Assembly: GCA_964514395.1 (NCBI GenBank)
Contig: CAZEQK010000001.1
Coordinates: 1 to 64,000 of the forward strand
DNA length: 64,000 bases
Direction of reading: 5' to 3'
Origin: CAZEQK01 sp964514395
GTDB taxonomy: Bacteria > Bacillota > Bacilli > Tepidibacillales > Tepidibacillaceae
In this document: positions 43,315 to 52,080 of the stretch, piece by piece
Numbering within the stretch: the first letter of the stretch is position 1
Layout of the letters: every line of letters starts with the position of its first letter
Position numbers and translations under genes: made by a program
The notes under the pieces: generated by a model
Told to the model about the DNA's origin: nothing
Databases searched by the model: none
What the model saw: the letters and a program-made list of their open reading frames with translations, nothing else

Positions 43315-43748
43315 TTATTTTGCAAGCTTTAGCTTTATTACTTCATTGTACTCTCCCAATTGATCCGTCCAAGTAATATCGTAGCTAAGATGATCAAATA
43401 TGTTAGCAACTTGACTTTCTGAGGAATGATTGTCTATTTGTCTATTTTTCTATTTTGTGTATCTGTAAATAGCTTTATTTTTTTCTGATTAAGAAGTTTG
43501 GGATCATTAATATTTCCTCCACGACCATTTAAACCGTCAAGCGTCGCTTCATAAACAATATGGCTAATTGTATTATCCTTTAAATTCTCTATATATCCAT
43601 CGATGGAATGAGACTGTATGATAGCTTCTGCTTTCCAATGTTCACTAGTGCCTACAAAGGTATATGACCAATTGTTTATGATTAAAAGCTTCAAGGATAT
43701 GAATAGAAAAAGTAAAATGGCGACAATAATGAAAACCTTTTTTATCAT
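43315..43748 (-). pseudogene. membrane-anchored hypothetical protein broken by an 8-bp tandem duplication
   Basis: The frame starts with one anchor (KKVFIIVAILLFLFISLKLL), then WSYTFVGTSEHWKAEAIIQ, and stops after NRKIDK at 43434. Beyond the stop another frame continues with DNHSSESQVANIFDHLSYD and ITWTDQLGEYNEVIKLKLAK to a stop at 43315. Between them the unit ATAGACAA occurs twice in tandem; removing one copy restores a single 141-aa frame. The domain looks like Bacillus small lipoprotein-type proteins ending in 'xWxGxxE.i.L.'. It is either a recent loss or a slipped-strand switch. Confidence 0.75.
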
Positions 43749-43977
43749 GCCCTCTCCCCCTATTTAAGCATGCTTCTCTTCCCTTTGAATAGCTTAGTTT
43801 TATTGAAAAGGTCTATACTTCACAGTATGTTTTCAACCTATTATGTATGTATGAGGAGCATCTATTTAATACCATATATTCCTATAGTAAATATTACCAT
43901 CTTCTCTTCTTATGGTCAATAAAAAAAATCCTACCACCCAATAGATGGATGGCAGGAAATAGTGAAACTAATAAGTT

Positions 43978-45186
43978 TTATGATTCAAGCCTGATTCCTT
44001 CGATTTTTCTGTTTAACAAACCCCTAATCCATAGGCTATTAATAAATAGCAGGAAGGAGGTAAATAGGAATACTCCGTTAAATCCAATGATAGCACCGAG
44101 AGACCCACCAACAATAGGCCCAAGCATATTTCCCAGGAAAATTGCACTATTACTGTATCCATAGGTTCTACTTTCCATTCCTTTTGGTGCAAAATGTCTT
44201 ACTAGCGCGTTAACAGAAGGCAATAAGCCTCCTAAGGTCATGCCAAGTAAAAATCTCCAGATCATCAATTGCCAAACATTTGTTGAGAAACCCTGGGGTA
44301 TGAAAAAGATAGCTGCTCCAATAATCGAATAAAACAAAACCTTCTCTGAGCCATACTTATCCCCTAGCTTCCCTAATCTTGGCGATGCAATCATATTAGC
44401 AAATCCTGTAGCTGCTGCTACTAATCCTGCAAAAAGGGCAATTCGTCCACCAGGTGCCCCTAATTTTTGGATAAATAATGGTAGTACTGGAACTACGTTT
44501 AATACAGCAAATTGAATCAAAAAAACAACAAAGAATAAGGATAGAAGTGGCTGAGTCCCAACTATTTTTTTAAAATCCTTAGTAAAACTGCCGTTTTGCG
44601 AGGATTCATCAGGAACAAATTCTTCTTTCACAAAAACCAGTACAATAATAGCAGATACTAATATAAATAAGCCTGTATAGAAAAAGATTTTTTCAAAGCC
44701 AATATAATCAGCCAAAAATCCACCTAGAAGCGGCCCAATAATCGTACCAGCAACCGCTCCTGATTGTAAAATCCCAAGGGAGTAGCCTACTTTTTCCTTG
44801 GGTGTATTCGTTGCAACAAGGGCTATCGCTGCAGGGTTAAAACCAGCAATGACTCCATTTAGAAGCCGTAAGAATAGAAGCTGGTATACATTTGTAGCAA
44901 GTCCCATTAATGTAACCACTATTGCCATACCAAATCCAGACCTTAAAACCATTAATTTTCGACCATATTTATCAGCAAACTTCCCCCATATTGGTGAAAA
45001 AATAAATGCCGTGAAAAAATTCGCACCAAAAATAAGGCCAGCCCATAAAGAAACTACGGCTTCAGAATGTATTCCCATATCCTGTTCAATGTATAATGGT
45101 AAAAATGGCATGATTGATGTCATCGCAGCCATTAATAGAAATGAGGCACTCCATAATATATATAGGTTTTTTTTCCATTGCTCCAC
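43978..45186 (-). CDS. MFS multidrug-type efflux transporter
   Basis: About 402 aa with twelve spans. Motif A between spans 2 and 3 is GKFADKYGRKLMVLRS; motif C-like region SLGILQSGAVAGTIIGPLLGG marks drug:H+ antiporters of the 12-span group; the second half repeats motif A as GKLGDKYGSEKVLF. GAAGGGGATGGCATT selects the GTG at 45186; a TTG 24 bases earlier is possible. Substrate not predictable. Single gene. Confidence 0.85.
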   Translation of the reverse strand: MEQWKKNLYILWSASFLLMAAMTSIMPFLPLYIEQDMGIHSEAVVSLWAGLIFGANFFTAFIFSPIWGKFADKYGRKLMVLRSGFGMAIVVTLMGLATNVYQLLFLRLLNGVIAGFNPAAIALVATNTPKEKVGYSLGILQSGAVAGTIIGPLLGGFLADYIGFEKIFFYTGLFILVSAIIVLVFVKEEFVPDESSQNGSFTKDFKKIVGTQPLLSLFFVVFLIQFAVLNVVPVLPLFIQKLGAPGGRIALFAGLVAAATGFANMIASPRLGKLGDKYGSEKVLFYSIIGAAIFFIPQGFSTNVWQLMIWRFLLGMTLGGLLPSVNALVRHFAPKGMESRTYGYSNSAIFLGNMLGPIVGGSLGAIIGFNGVFLFTSFLLFINSLWIRGLLNRKIEGIRLES

Positions 45187-45302
45187 AATGCCATCCCCTT
45201 CATTTAACAAGATACTTATTTATCTTTTACAATATATCTATTATATGTTTCGTAAGACGAAATATAAACATAAAAAAAAAACTTCATTTAAAAACGAAAT
45301 AA

Positions 45303-45342
45303 AAGAATTCTAGTTCATACACTGGTATGAACTAGAATTCTT
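45303..45342 (-). terminator. long perfect hairpin after ylbG
   Basis: An 18-bp perfect stem, AAGAATTCTAGTTCATAC against its complement, around an ACTG loop, followed by T runs on the minus strand. Separates ylbF-ylbG from the MFS gene. Confidence 0.85.
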
Positions 45343-45356
45343 ATTCTTAACTAGGT

Positions 45357-45593
45357 TTAACTTTTACTCGGAAATTTGTAATTCATTTCTGAACGATAAG
45401 AACGTTCAACTTTATTAACAAAATGCAAATTATTGATATAGGAAATCTTTTCTTCTATTTCGGATTCATTAACATACAATAACACATAATTTAATCGTCT
45501 AGATATATATATAATATTCCCGATTTTTTCAAGATTTCTAGCTGATTTAATATCGCTAACCCAGACTACTAGTCCACCTCTCTTAGAAACCAT
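45357..45593 (-). CDS. ylbG: YlbG family protein (DUF2129)
   Basis: 78 aa. KRGGLVVWVSDIKSARNLEK, IGNIIYISRRLNYVLLYV and VNKVERSYRSEM match the YlbG pattern 'R.GLiVWl.s.K....L...GnihYvSkrmkYvvlYc' and 'V..VepSyRp'. Function unknown, conserved next to ylbF across Bacillales, as here (72 bases downstream, same strand). AAGGAGAGATAAC precedes the ATG. Confidence 0.85.
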   Translation of the reverse strand: MVSKRGGLVVWVSDIKSARNLEKIGNIIYISRRLNYVLLYVNESEIEEKISYINNLHFVNKVERSYRSEMNYKFPSKS

Positions 45594-45665
45594 GTTATCT
45601 CTCCTTCAACTGCGATATAAACTTTAGAAACATACTACCATTACTTGCTATTTTTAGCAAGAAAG

Positions 45666-46106
45666 CTAAATTGCACAGCTTCCTTTAAGACCACAGGAGC
45701 TACATGTCCCTGTACTACAAATAGCTTCACTTAATAGGTCATCATTTCCTTGAACAATAATCGATTGGGACACTGATTCAGATAGACCTTTGCTAATTTC
45801 ATAAAGCAAACGATTAACTTCTTCCTCTGCTTTTTTGTATTTTTTAATAATTTGATTAGCATTAATTTCCTCTAAGGTTTTATCAATTCTCTGCTGTGCT
45901 TGATTATAGTCTGGGTGAAACTTTCCAAAACGTTTTGTCTCTTCATATAATTCTTTGTCCTTTTGTAATTGTCTTCTTAATTTTAAAACTTCTGATTCAT
46001 TATCTAGCAATTTTTTATATTTAAGGTATTCAGCTACCTCTTTAGATGAATTGATCATTTCTGCTAAATCATAGGTTTGAAGAATGATTTCACTATCTAA
46101 ATTCAT
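45666..46106 (-). CDS. ylbF: YlbF family regulator (RicF)
   Basis: 146 aa. A helical protein of the YlbF/YmcA fold (LAEMINSSKEVAEYLKYKKL, FHPDYNQAQQRIDKT) with a Cys-rich tail CSTGTCSSCGLKGSC. In B. subtilis YlbF joins YmcA and YaaT in a complex with Fe-S clusters that speeds RNase Y processing and Spo0A activation, needed for sporulation, competence and biofilm. The conserved Cys tail supports Fe-S binding here. TAGGAGGGATAAGC precedes the ATG. Confidence 0.88.
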   Translation of the reverse strand: MNLDSEIILQTYDLAEMINSSKEVAEYLKYKKLLDNESEVLKLRRQLQKDKELYEETKRFGKFHPDYNQAQQRIDKTLEEINANQIIKKYKKAEEEVNRLLYEISKGLSESVSQSIIVQGNDDLLSEAICSTGTCSSCGLKGSCAI

Positions 46107-46157
46107 GCTTATCCCTCCTAAGCATATTATAACATGATATTAATGGTTATATAAAAG

Positions 46158-47120
46158 CTACAAGATTTGAATTGTACTTTCATCTATTTTTTCTATTCCC
46201 TTTATTCGAACGATTTTGTTCATAAGATCGAATAGGGCATTATCCTTTTGTTTGGCTTCTATCATTACATCTAAATGAGGGAGCGTCGATTTTATCTCTA
46301 GTAAAAAGGGAAGTATTTGATTTATATCAATAAAGTCAGCATGAGCCCTTATATCTTTATCACTTTTAGGACTAGATATATGAATTTTGGGAGGTAATGT
46401 AGATTTTTCCCATGTTTTCATAATATCAGGCCATAGCTCAAACACCCCTTTTGTTGAGGGATTACACCAATCATGATGAAGATCTAATACCATAGGTATA
46501 CGTAATTTCTCTGCTGCATATAAGGTTTCCTTCGTAGTAAAAGTTTTATCATCATTCTCAATAATGATACTTTCCCCTAAGTTTTTTTGCATCTGTTTAA
46601 ATCGTGAGATAAACCTTTCTAATGCTTTATCCTTATCCTTTCCTTTTCCTCCAATATGAATGACATTCCGGTGCTTGGGTGATAAGTTCATTAATTCTAA
46701 CATTGCTACATGTCTTTTAATGATTTCTACGGATTGATGAAATACACTCTCTCGTACTGAATTAAGCAAAGTAAAATGGTCAGGATGGAAGCCTACTCTC
46801 ATGCCAGTGGCTTGGATGATTTCGCCTATTTCCTGAAATAAAAGTTTGAGTGGTGATAAGTAATCCCAATCCTCTAATAATTCATGTCCAGCTAAGGGAA
46901 TAAGTCTTGAAGAAAAACGATAAAGACGGATATTCTCTCCACGATTATATTTTAATAGCCTGATTGTATTTCTTAAATTTTCTTGGGCAATACGTTCTAG
47001 CTTTCTGATAGCAGCCTTCCTATTTTCAAGCTCTTTAAATTTCTTGACTGTCATTGTTTTTGATGGAGAAGCGTTTTTTAAATGAAGACTCATTGCAACG
47101 TAACCAAATCTAATAATCAT
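46158..47120 (-). CDS. uvsE: UV damage endonuclease
   Basis: A TIM-barrel endonuclease that nicks DNA 5' to UV photoproducts. Motifs: IRFGYVAMSL at the start, FRFSSRLIPLAGHE equivalent (YRFSSRLIPLAGHE), MRVGFHPDHFTLLNS with metal-binding His, HIGGKGKDKDKALERF, IIIENDDKTFT and MVLDLHHDWCNP. 320 aa, usual for UvsE. AAGGTGAATCG precedes the ATG. Found in spore formers together with SASP-type protection; it is 52 bases upstream of ylbF on the same strand. Confidence 0.92.
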   Translation of the reverse strand: MIIRFGYVAMSLHLKNASPSKTMTVKKFKELENRKAAIRKLERIAQENLRNTIRLLKYNRGENIRLYRFSSRLIPLAGHELLEDWDYLSPLKLLFQEIGEIIQATGMRVGFHPDHFTLLNSVRESVFHQSVEIIKRHVAMLELMNLSPKHRNVIHIGGKGKDKDKALERFISRFKQMQKNLGESIIIENDDKTFTTKETLYAAEKLRIPMVLDLHHDWCNPSTKGVFELWPDIMKTWEKSTLPPKIHISSPKSDKDIRAHADFIDINQILPFLLEIKSTLPHLDVMIEAKQKDNALFDLMNKIVRIKGIEKIDESTIQIL

Positions 47121-47209
47121 CGATTCACCTTCTAATCAAGCATCATTTCTTGATTAGTATTCCAAAGAATCTCCTCTACCTATACTTTTTTTAACTAAAT
47201 AAAAAGAAG

Positions 47210-47233
47210 CCAATCATGCATAGCATTGGCTCC
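47210..47233 (-). terminator. terminator of the bactofilin gene
   Basis: Stem AGCCAAT / ATTGGCT, followed by TCTTTTTATTT on the minus strand. Sits 19 bases after the stop. Confidence 0.65.
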
Positions 47234-47252
47234 TCCTAATATAGCTTGACTT

Positions 47253-47684
47253 TTATTCATTCTTGCTTTCTTCTGTTTCCACAGCACTCTCTGTTGTTTT
47301 ACTTTCTTTTGTTTCTTTTGCATTAGCTTTACTTGCTTGCTCTGACATATTGCTTTTACCTAAGAAGGTTCCACCTTCATCAATGATAAATGTTTTCGTC
47401 TTTATTTCACCAGTAAGTGTACCAGTTGATTTAATTTCTAATCTTTCTGAAGCCTTTACATTTCCGTCAACACTTCCAGCAATCAATAATTCATGAGAGC
47501 TAATGTCAGCTTCAACAATACCTTTTTCACCAATCGTTATATTGCCAGCACAGAACACTTCACCAATCACTTTACCATCGATTCTAATACTGGTTTGTGA
47601 ATTGATTTTTCCTTCGATTACTACATTTTCCCCGATAACAGTTTCAACGACAGTTGGATCTACTTTTTTATTGTTTTTAAACAT
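47253..47684 (-). CDS. bactofilin (polymer-forming cytoskeletal protein)
   Basis: 143 aa. Central right-handed beta-helix (about 12-105) made of short alternating turns: VIGENVVIEGKINSQTSIRI, DGKVIGEVFCAGNITIGEKG, ISSHELLIAGSVDGNVKA, LEIKSTGTLTGEIKTKTF. The tail is a low-complexity Lys/Glu/Thr/Ser run. This is the bactofilin (DUF583) pattern; such proteins polymerise without nucleotide and affect shape or motility. The ATG at 47684 behind GAGAGGAGAAACATTG is chosen. Single gene. Confidence 0.88.
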   Translation of the reverse strand: MFKNNKKVDPTVVETVIGENVVIEGKINSQTSIRIDGKVIGEVFCAGNITIGEKGIVEADISSHELLIAGSVDGNVKASERLEIKSTGTLTGEIKTKTFIIDEGGTFLGKSNMSEQASKANAKETKESKTTESAVETEESKNE

Positions 47685-47819
47685 CAATGTTTCTCCTCTC
47701 ATAGTTGTATTGCTATAAAATATTCTCTATGTAATCTAAAAAAACCTTTATTTTTATTATAAATATTTTTTTTGGATGATGTATAGGTAAAAAGTAAAAC
47801 TTATCACTAATTATAAGCT

Positions 47820-49442
47820 TTATTTCTCAAAAAAACCTGTTGTAAAATTAGGAAAAATATTTTCGATTCGATAATCTTTATGCCTAACTACCTCAAGTCC
47901 TTCATCATATTCTAGCAATTCTTCGTCTTGACGGCCTGTCCATATTTCTTTAATTGGTTGGTAACCCATATGCATTAGCTTCTCTAAAAGATTTTCAAAA
48001 TCATTTTTTTTCACTATTAAATGGGTTGGCGATATTTCACCAATGATCCATACTTTTATGTCTTTCTGTTGCTTTAAGATTTCAGCTATCTCCTTTGTTT
48101 CACATTGTAAAATCCGAACATCCATAAAGGATATCGTACCATAGTTCTTCGTCCAATCAACTAAGGTATGCTTTACATTCTCACTGATTGGAATCACACT
48201 ATACTCTGTTAATAATTCTAATATGGTCTCAAGCGTTTCTCCATATTCTAATCCTTTTAATATCGATTGCTTCGTTAGCATGTATCGATTCATTTTATCA
48301 AGCTGGATGATCTTTGCAAATTTTTCTATTCTTAAGCGCAGATGATATGGAAAATATCTTGGTATTAGCAATTCAAAATTAGGCTGGACGTAAATTTGGG
48401 TGTTGGCTTCTTTTTCTTTTTGGTTCCATAGAAAATAATGCTGATTATTATGATCTGTTGCAAGATTTAACCAACCAATTGAATAAAGAGGTATCATAAT
48501 CTCTTGAAATGCACGATTTATTATTTCTTCAGCAGCTGGACGTTTCAAAAATTTAGAGACTTTTGTTAATGCTTCAGTTAAGGAATACCATTTTTCAGTT
48601 GGCAAATGAAAAATAAAGAAGAAAAGATGAGTTAACAAGATATCTGATGACTTAAACATAGAACGAATGATTTGCTCTAATGACTCCCTTCGTTCTTTTG
48701 AGTTTAATTGATTCCATAAATCAACTTTATTCGTGACGGTTAAGCTATCTAGCAGCTCTATTAATTCTATTGTATTGGCCACCTCTAAAAGCAATACAAC
48801 ATTTTTAGGATACTCATTCATAAAGCTCTGTTTTATAGGAAAATGCAAAAGGTTAGCTTCATTCATTAATAATTGCTCACTAATTTTAGCAATATGACGC
48901 TTATGTATCGTACCTTTTTGGGTGATAGGAATATTTTCTGTTTCCACATAGGTCAATAAGCGAAACAGGTCTTCTTCTAAACAACCAGTTGCTTCCTTCA
49001 TCACTAGCTGCTCTTTTTTCACTTCCTTTAATTCAGAAATCATATGGATAAAAAAGTAACGATGCCAGATATGATATAAATCCTCAGGGATGATAAATCC
49101 AACCTCTCCCCAAGATTTTCTTAGGGTAAATATGATTCCCTTTCTTCGCAGTTTAGTAAGTCCATATTCAAACTCATCCCTTGATATTCTATAGCTTATT
49201 CCCTCTAACTTTCGGTACAATAGCATTTGGTTAGGATTGTTGAAAATTAAGTAGGTTAAAACATCCTTCTCTTCCTTTGTCATCTCCTGAAATACTGCTG
49301 ATGGATTTTTTATTAATAACAGATCAACCAACAGCGTTACTAAATCATTTGGAGCACTATGTGTGACTTCTATGCTATGCTCTTCGATTATTTTTTTTAG
49401 AGTAGAAGGTGATAATTGCTCTAAATAATATTTTAATTGCAT
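47820..49442 (-). CDS. helicase-associated protein, partner of the XPB helicase
   Basis: 540 aa, no P-loop. The N-terminus (KKIIEEHSIEVTHSAPNDLV, FQEMTKEEKDVLTYLIF) has winged-helix-like repeats and the C-terminus (AKIIQLDKMNRYMLTKQSIL, YGETLETILELLTEYS, VWIIGEISPTHLIVKKND) matches the 'Helicase_C_3' / XPB-Ssl2-associated domain. It lies 21 bases after the XPB gene. The same pair occurs in actinobacteria (Rv0861c-Rv0862c type), so it is a conserved two-protein system. GAAGGGAGTACTAAAAA precedes the ATG. Confidence 0.75.
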   Translation of the reverse strand: MQLKYYLEQLSPSTLKKIIEEHSIEVTHSAPNDLVTLLVDLLLIKNPSAVFQEMTKEEKDVLTYLIFNNPNQMLLYRKLEGISYRISRDEFEYGLTKLRRKGIIFTLRKSWGEVGFIIPEDLYHIWHRYFFIHMISELKEVKKEQLVMKEATGCLEEDLFRLLTYVETENIPITQKGTIHKRHIAKISEQLLMNEANLLHFPIKQSFMNEYPKNVVLLLEVANTIELIELLDSLTVTNKVDLWNQLNSKERRESLEQIIRSMFKSSDILLTHLFFFIFHLPTEKWYSLTEALTKVSKFLKRPAAEEIINRAFQEIMIPLYSIGWLNLATDHNNQHYFLWNQKEKEANTQIYVQPNFELLIPRYFPYHLRLRIEKFAKIIQLDKMNRYMLTKQSILKGLEYGETLETILELLTEYSVIPISENVKHTLVDWTKNYGTISFMDVRILQCETKEIAEILKQQKDIKVWIIGEISPTHLIVKKNDFENLLEKLMHMGYQPIKEIWTGRQDEELLEYDEGLEVVRHKDYRIENIFPNFTTGFFEK

Positions 49443-49463
49443 TTTTTAGTACTCCCTTCTATT

Positions 49464-51134
49464 CTAGACTTGCTCTTCTATCTTATATTGATAACCCTGC
49501 TCGACTAAAAACAATTGTCTTTTCATGGCATAGTCTTGATCTATCGTATTTTGACTTACAATCGTATAGAAATGAGCTTGATTATTTTTCTTTTTTGGTC
49601 TAAGGATTCTCCCCAATCGCTGGGCTTCCTCTTGCCTTGAACCAAATGTTCCAGATACTTGAATAGCTACACTTGCATCAGGTAAATCTATCGCAAAATT
49701 GGCTACTTTGGAGACGACTAATATTTTTATTTTCCCTGCTTTAAACTGCTGATAAATATAATCACGTTCTTCTTGTTTCACTTTACCTGTGATTAAAGGC
49801 ATCTTAAACTCATTCGCGATTTGCTCTAATTGATCGATATATTGTCCAATAATTAAAATAGATTCATCCTTGTGCTTATCCATAATGCGTTTTATCACTT
49901 CATTCTTTAGGGGATTTGTTGCCGCAATTCGATATTTCTGTCTTCTTGGCGCATCATAGTAATCCTTGTTTAAGCTGTCTGATAATGGAATTCTGATTTC
50001 TGTGCATAACGCCTCAGCAATCCAACCCTTGTCCTCCATTTGAATCCAAGGAATGTCATATTTTTTGGGACCTATTAATGTAAATACATCGTCTTCCTTT
50101 TTATCCTCTCTAATCAATGTAGCTGTTAAGCCAAGTCTTCTCTTCGCTTGGATATTAGCCGTGTGTCGAAAAACAGGAGCAGGTAGCAAATGAACCTCAT
50201 CATAGATAATTAATCCCCAATTTCTTCTTTGAAATAGGCCCATATGGGTGAATTCTGCCTCACTATGTGGACGATGGGTTAAGACCTGATAGGTAGCTAC
50301 GGTTACAGGCTTTACATCCTTAATATCTCCACTATATTCTCCAACATCATCGACAGTTAATGTGGTTTTATCCAGCATTTCTTGTATCCATTGTCTTACT
50401 GACGTTTTATTGGTCGTTAGAATTAAGGTTTCATTTTTTATTTCCGACATGACCCCAAGCCCAATAATTGTTTTACCAGATCCACAGGGTAGAACTAAGA
50501 CACCACTTCCACCATGAACAGAACCCCCAGCATAGAATGCTGAAATCGCATCATATTGATAATCTCTCAAATGAAAAAGCTCTCCTTTTTTTGAAGCTGG
50601 CATTAAGGAAATGGATAATGGCTCTCCCTCATGATAGCCTGCTAGGTCCTGCACTGGGAATCCTAGCTTAAGCATTTCCTGCTTTAATATTCCCCTTGCA
50701 TTCTCATCGATAATTAAGGTCTGGTCATCCAATTGTTTAATAAAGTATTTTTGTAGTGATTGATATCCGATTATTTCCTTTAGAATATTAGGATCTTTGG
50801 ATTTACATATTAGGTTTTTTTGATCTATTTCAAAGGTGATTAATCCATAGCGTCCTACGTAATCCTTTATATCTTTTTTTATTTGAAGTGGGATGTCAAA
50901 TTTACTAAACCGTTCTAAGTCTTCTATGATTTTGTCTCCTGTTACCCCACTAGCCGCTGCATTCCATAATGACAGAGGGGTTATACGGTAGGTATGAATG
51001 TATTCTGGGCTTTTTATAAGCTCTGTAAAGATTGCAATACTTTTTCTTGCTTCCTCAAAGGCTTGGTTTTGAACTTCAAGTAATAATGAGCGATCGCTTT
51101 GTACGATTAATGGTCTTTCAGGATGTACAGACAT
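49464..51134 (-). CDS. XPB-type DNA repair helicase
   Basis: A superfamily 2 helicase of 556 aa related to eukaryotic XPB/ERCC3. An N-terminal damage-recognition-like part (about 1-185) is followed by HD1 with Walker A VLPCGSGKTIIGLG (about 215), DEVH box IIYDEVHLLPAP, motif III GLTATLIRED and HD2 with VVSKVANFAIDLPDASVAIQ and QRLGRILRPKK. The ATG at 51134 behind TTGAGGTGGAGAAT is chosen. It is paired with the helicase-associated gene and lies near uvsE; a role in excision repair or replication-transcription conflicts is inferred from family. Confidence 0.9.
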   Translation of the reverse strand: MSVHPERPLIVQSDRSLLLEVQNQAFEEARKSIAIFTELIKSPEYIHTYRITPLSLWNAAASGVTGDKIIEDLERFSKFDIPLQIKKDIKDYVGRYGLITFEIDQKNLICKSKDPNILKEIIGYQSLQKYFIKQLDDQTLIIDENARGILKQEMLKLGFPVQDLAGYHEGEPLSISLMPASKKGELFHLRDYQYDAISAFYAGGSVHGGSGVLVLPCGSGKTIIGLGVMSEIKNETLILTTNKTSVRQWIQEMLDKTTLTVDDVGEYSGDIKDVKPVTVATYQVLTHRPHSEAEFTHMGLFQRRNWGLIIYDEVHLLPAPVFRHTANIQAKRRLGLTATLIREDKKEDDVFTLIGPKKYDIPWIQMEDKGWIAEALCTEIRIPLSDSLNKDYYDAPRRQKYRIAATNPLKNEVIKRIMDKHKDESILIIGQYIDQLEQIANEFKMPLITGKVKQEERDYIYQQFKAGKIKILVVSKVANFAIDLPDASVAIQVSGTFGSRQEEAQRLGRILRPKKKNNQAHFYTIVSQNTIDQDYAMKRQLFLVEQGYQYKIEEQV

Positions 51135-51217
51135 ATTCTCCACCTCAAAGTTTAAACAATATTATCATTTTATTTTACCATAAAAAGAAAATTTCTATGT
51201 GCTTTAAGGAAATGAAA

Positions 51218-51246
51218 AAACCAACCTAGTTTGTATAGATTGGTTT
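51218..51246 (-). terminator. terminator after the 72-aa gene
   Basis: AAACCAA pairs with TTGGTTT across 15 bases and is followed by a T run on the minus strand; it overlaps the stop of the gene ending at 51245. Confidence 0.55.
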
Positions 51247-51463
51247 ATTCATCTTCTTCATCATAGGTGACGTATATTATTTTCACATTTAAGCTCTTTA
51301 AAAGCTCAAGCACCTCAACATTCAATGTTGGATCATGTAAAAGTCCTATCTGTTCAACAAGCTCTAGCTCTTCTATATAACCTTTTTCAGCTTTTTTAAT
51401 TAAATCAATGATATCCATTAGATTGCGTTCTTTAAGCTGTTCCATTATTTCCTCTTTAGTCAA
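51245..51463 (-). CDS. small hypothetical acidic protein, 72 aa
   Basis: Helical and acidic: KEEIMEQLKERNLMDIIDLI, LELVEQIGLLHDPTLNVEVL and a tail ELLKSLNVKIIYVTYDEEDE. The last block resembles the end of sigma-70 region 1.1 in outline ('LxxLxxxxIxVxDEEDE'), but length and order are not enough to claim this. GAGGTGATGGTCATTG-type upstream site. Follows the nuclease gene by 25 bases on the same strand. Confidence 0.5.
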   Translation of the reverse strand: MTKEEIMEQLKERNLMDIIDLIKKAEKGYIEELELVEQIGLLHDPTLNVEVLELLKSLNVKIIYVTYDEEDE

Positions 51464-51488
51464 TGACCATCACCCCTTTAGCTATTTT

Positions 51489-51986
51489 TTATTTTTTCCA
51501 CATTCCTATCTGCTCATGCTGAGCCTCTTTTTGAATTCGTCTAAATGGATCCACATATTTTACATTAGGTGGAAAGACAACCACTTTGGCTAGACCATTT
51601 TTTAATAGTTGTTCATTTAGCATCGTTCCATCCTTTAAATAAACATAAGCTAAGATTCTTCTATATTGATCTCGTTCTTGAACATCTAATTCAAGGGAGA
51701 CGGTTTGATTTTCTAATATTTTCTTCGTAAAATTAGAGGCCTCTTTTCCAAATGGTTCTACAGGCTTTGTAGGATGAACCGTTTCTGGAGTATCTATAAG
51801 CAAAAGTCTTATTCGCTCCGTCCTGCCATATACCCTTGCAATGAACGTATCCCCATCTATCACACGTAATACCTGTGCCGAAATATGATTATTTTTTTCT
51901 GAAGAGACAGTACAGCCAGTTGATGTGATAAGTGTTATGAAGTAGATAATCGTGATGAAAACATTTAAATATTTAAAGCTTCTCAC
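51489..51986 (-). CDS. thermonuclease-family secreted nuclease
   Basis: 165 aa. Lipoprotein-type signal ending TSTGC (Cys about 25). The staphylococcal-nuclease domain follows: VIDGDTFIARVYGRTERIRL, LLIDTPETVHPTKPVEPFG and ERDQYRRILAYVYLKDGTML carry the usual catalytic Asp, Arg, Glu and Arg residues; KYVDPFRRIQKEAQ is the C-terminal helix. Similar to B. subtilis YncB. The start is a GTG behind GGGGATGATAAG. A broken second copy of its codons 33-54 lies just upstream. Confidence 0.88.
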   Translation of the reverse strand: MRSFKYLNVFITIIYFITLITSTGCTVSSEKNNHISAQVLRVIDGDTFIARVYGRTERIRLLLIDTPETVHPTKPVEPFGKEASNFTKKILENQTVSLELDVQERDQYRRILAYVYLKDGTMLNEQLLKNGLAKVVVFPPNVKYVDPFRRIQKEAQHEQIGMWKK

Positions 51987-52014
51987 CTTATCATCCCCAG
52001 TATTGTTCCATTTA

Positions 52015-52080
52015 GCCTTGCAATGAAGGTATCCCCATCTACCACACGTAATACCTGTGCCAACATATGATTGTTTTTTC
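52015..52080 (-). pseudogene. 66-base fragment of a second thermonuclease gene
   Basis: The stretch matches 51834-51899 of the nuclease gene with about six differences and would read NNHMLAQVLRVVDGDTFIAR. It has no start or downstream domain and ends directly at the stop codon of the YitT gene. Confidence 0.75.

Noticed and set aside
45114..45313. Plus-strand frames over the MFS start and poly-A region
   Set aside because: Antisense to the transporter and then low-complexity AT; no signature.
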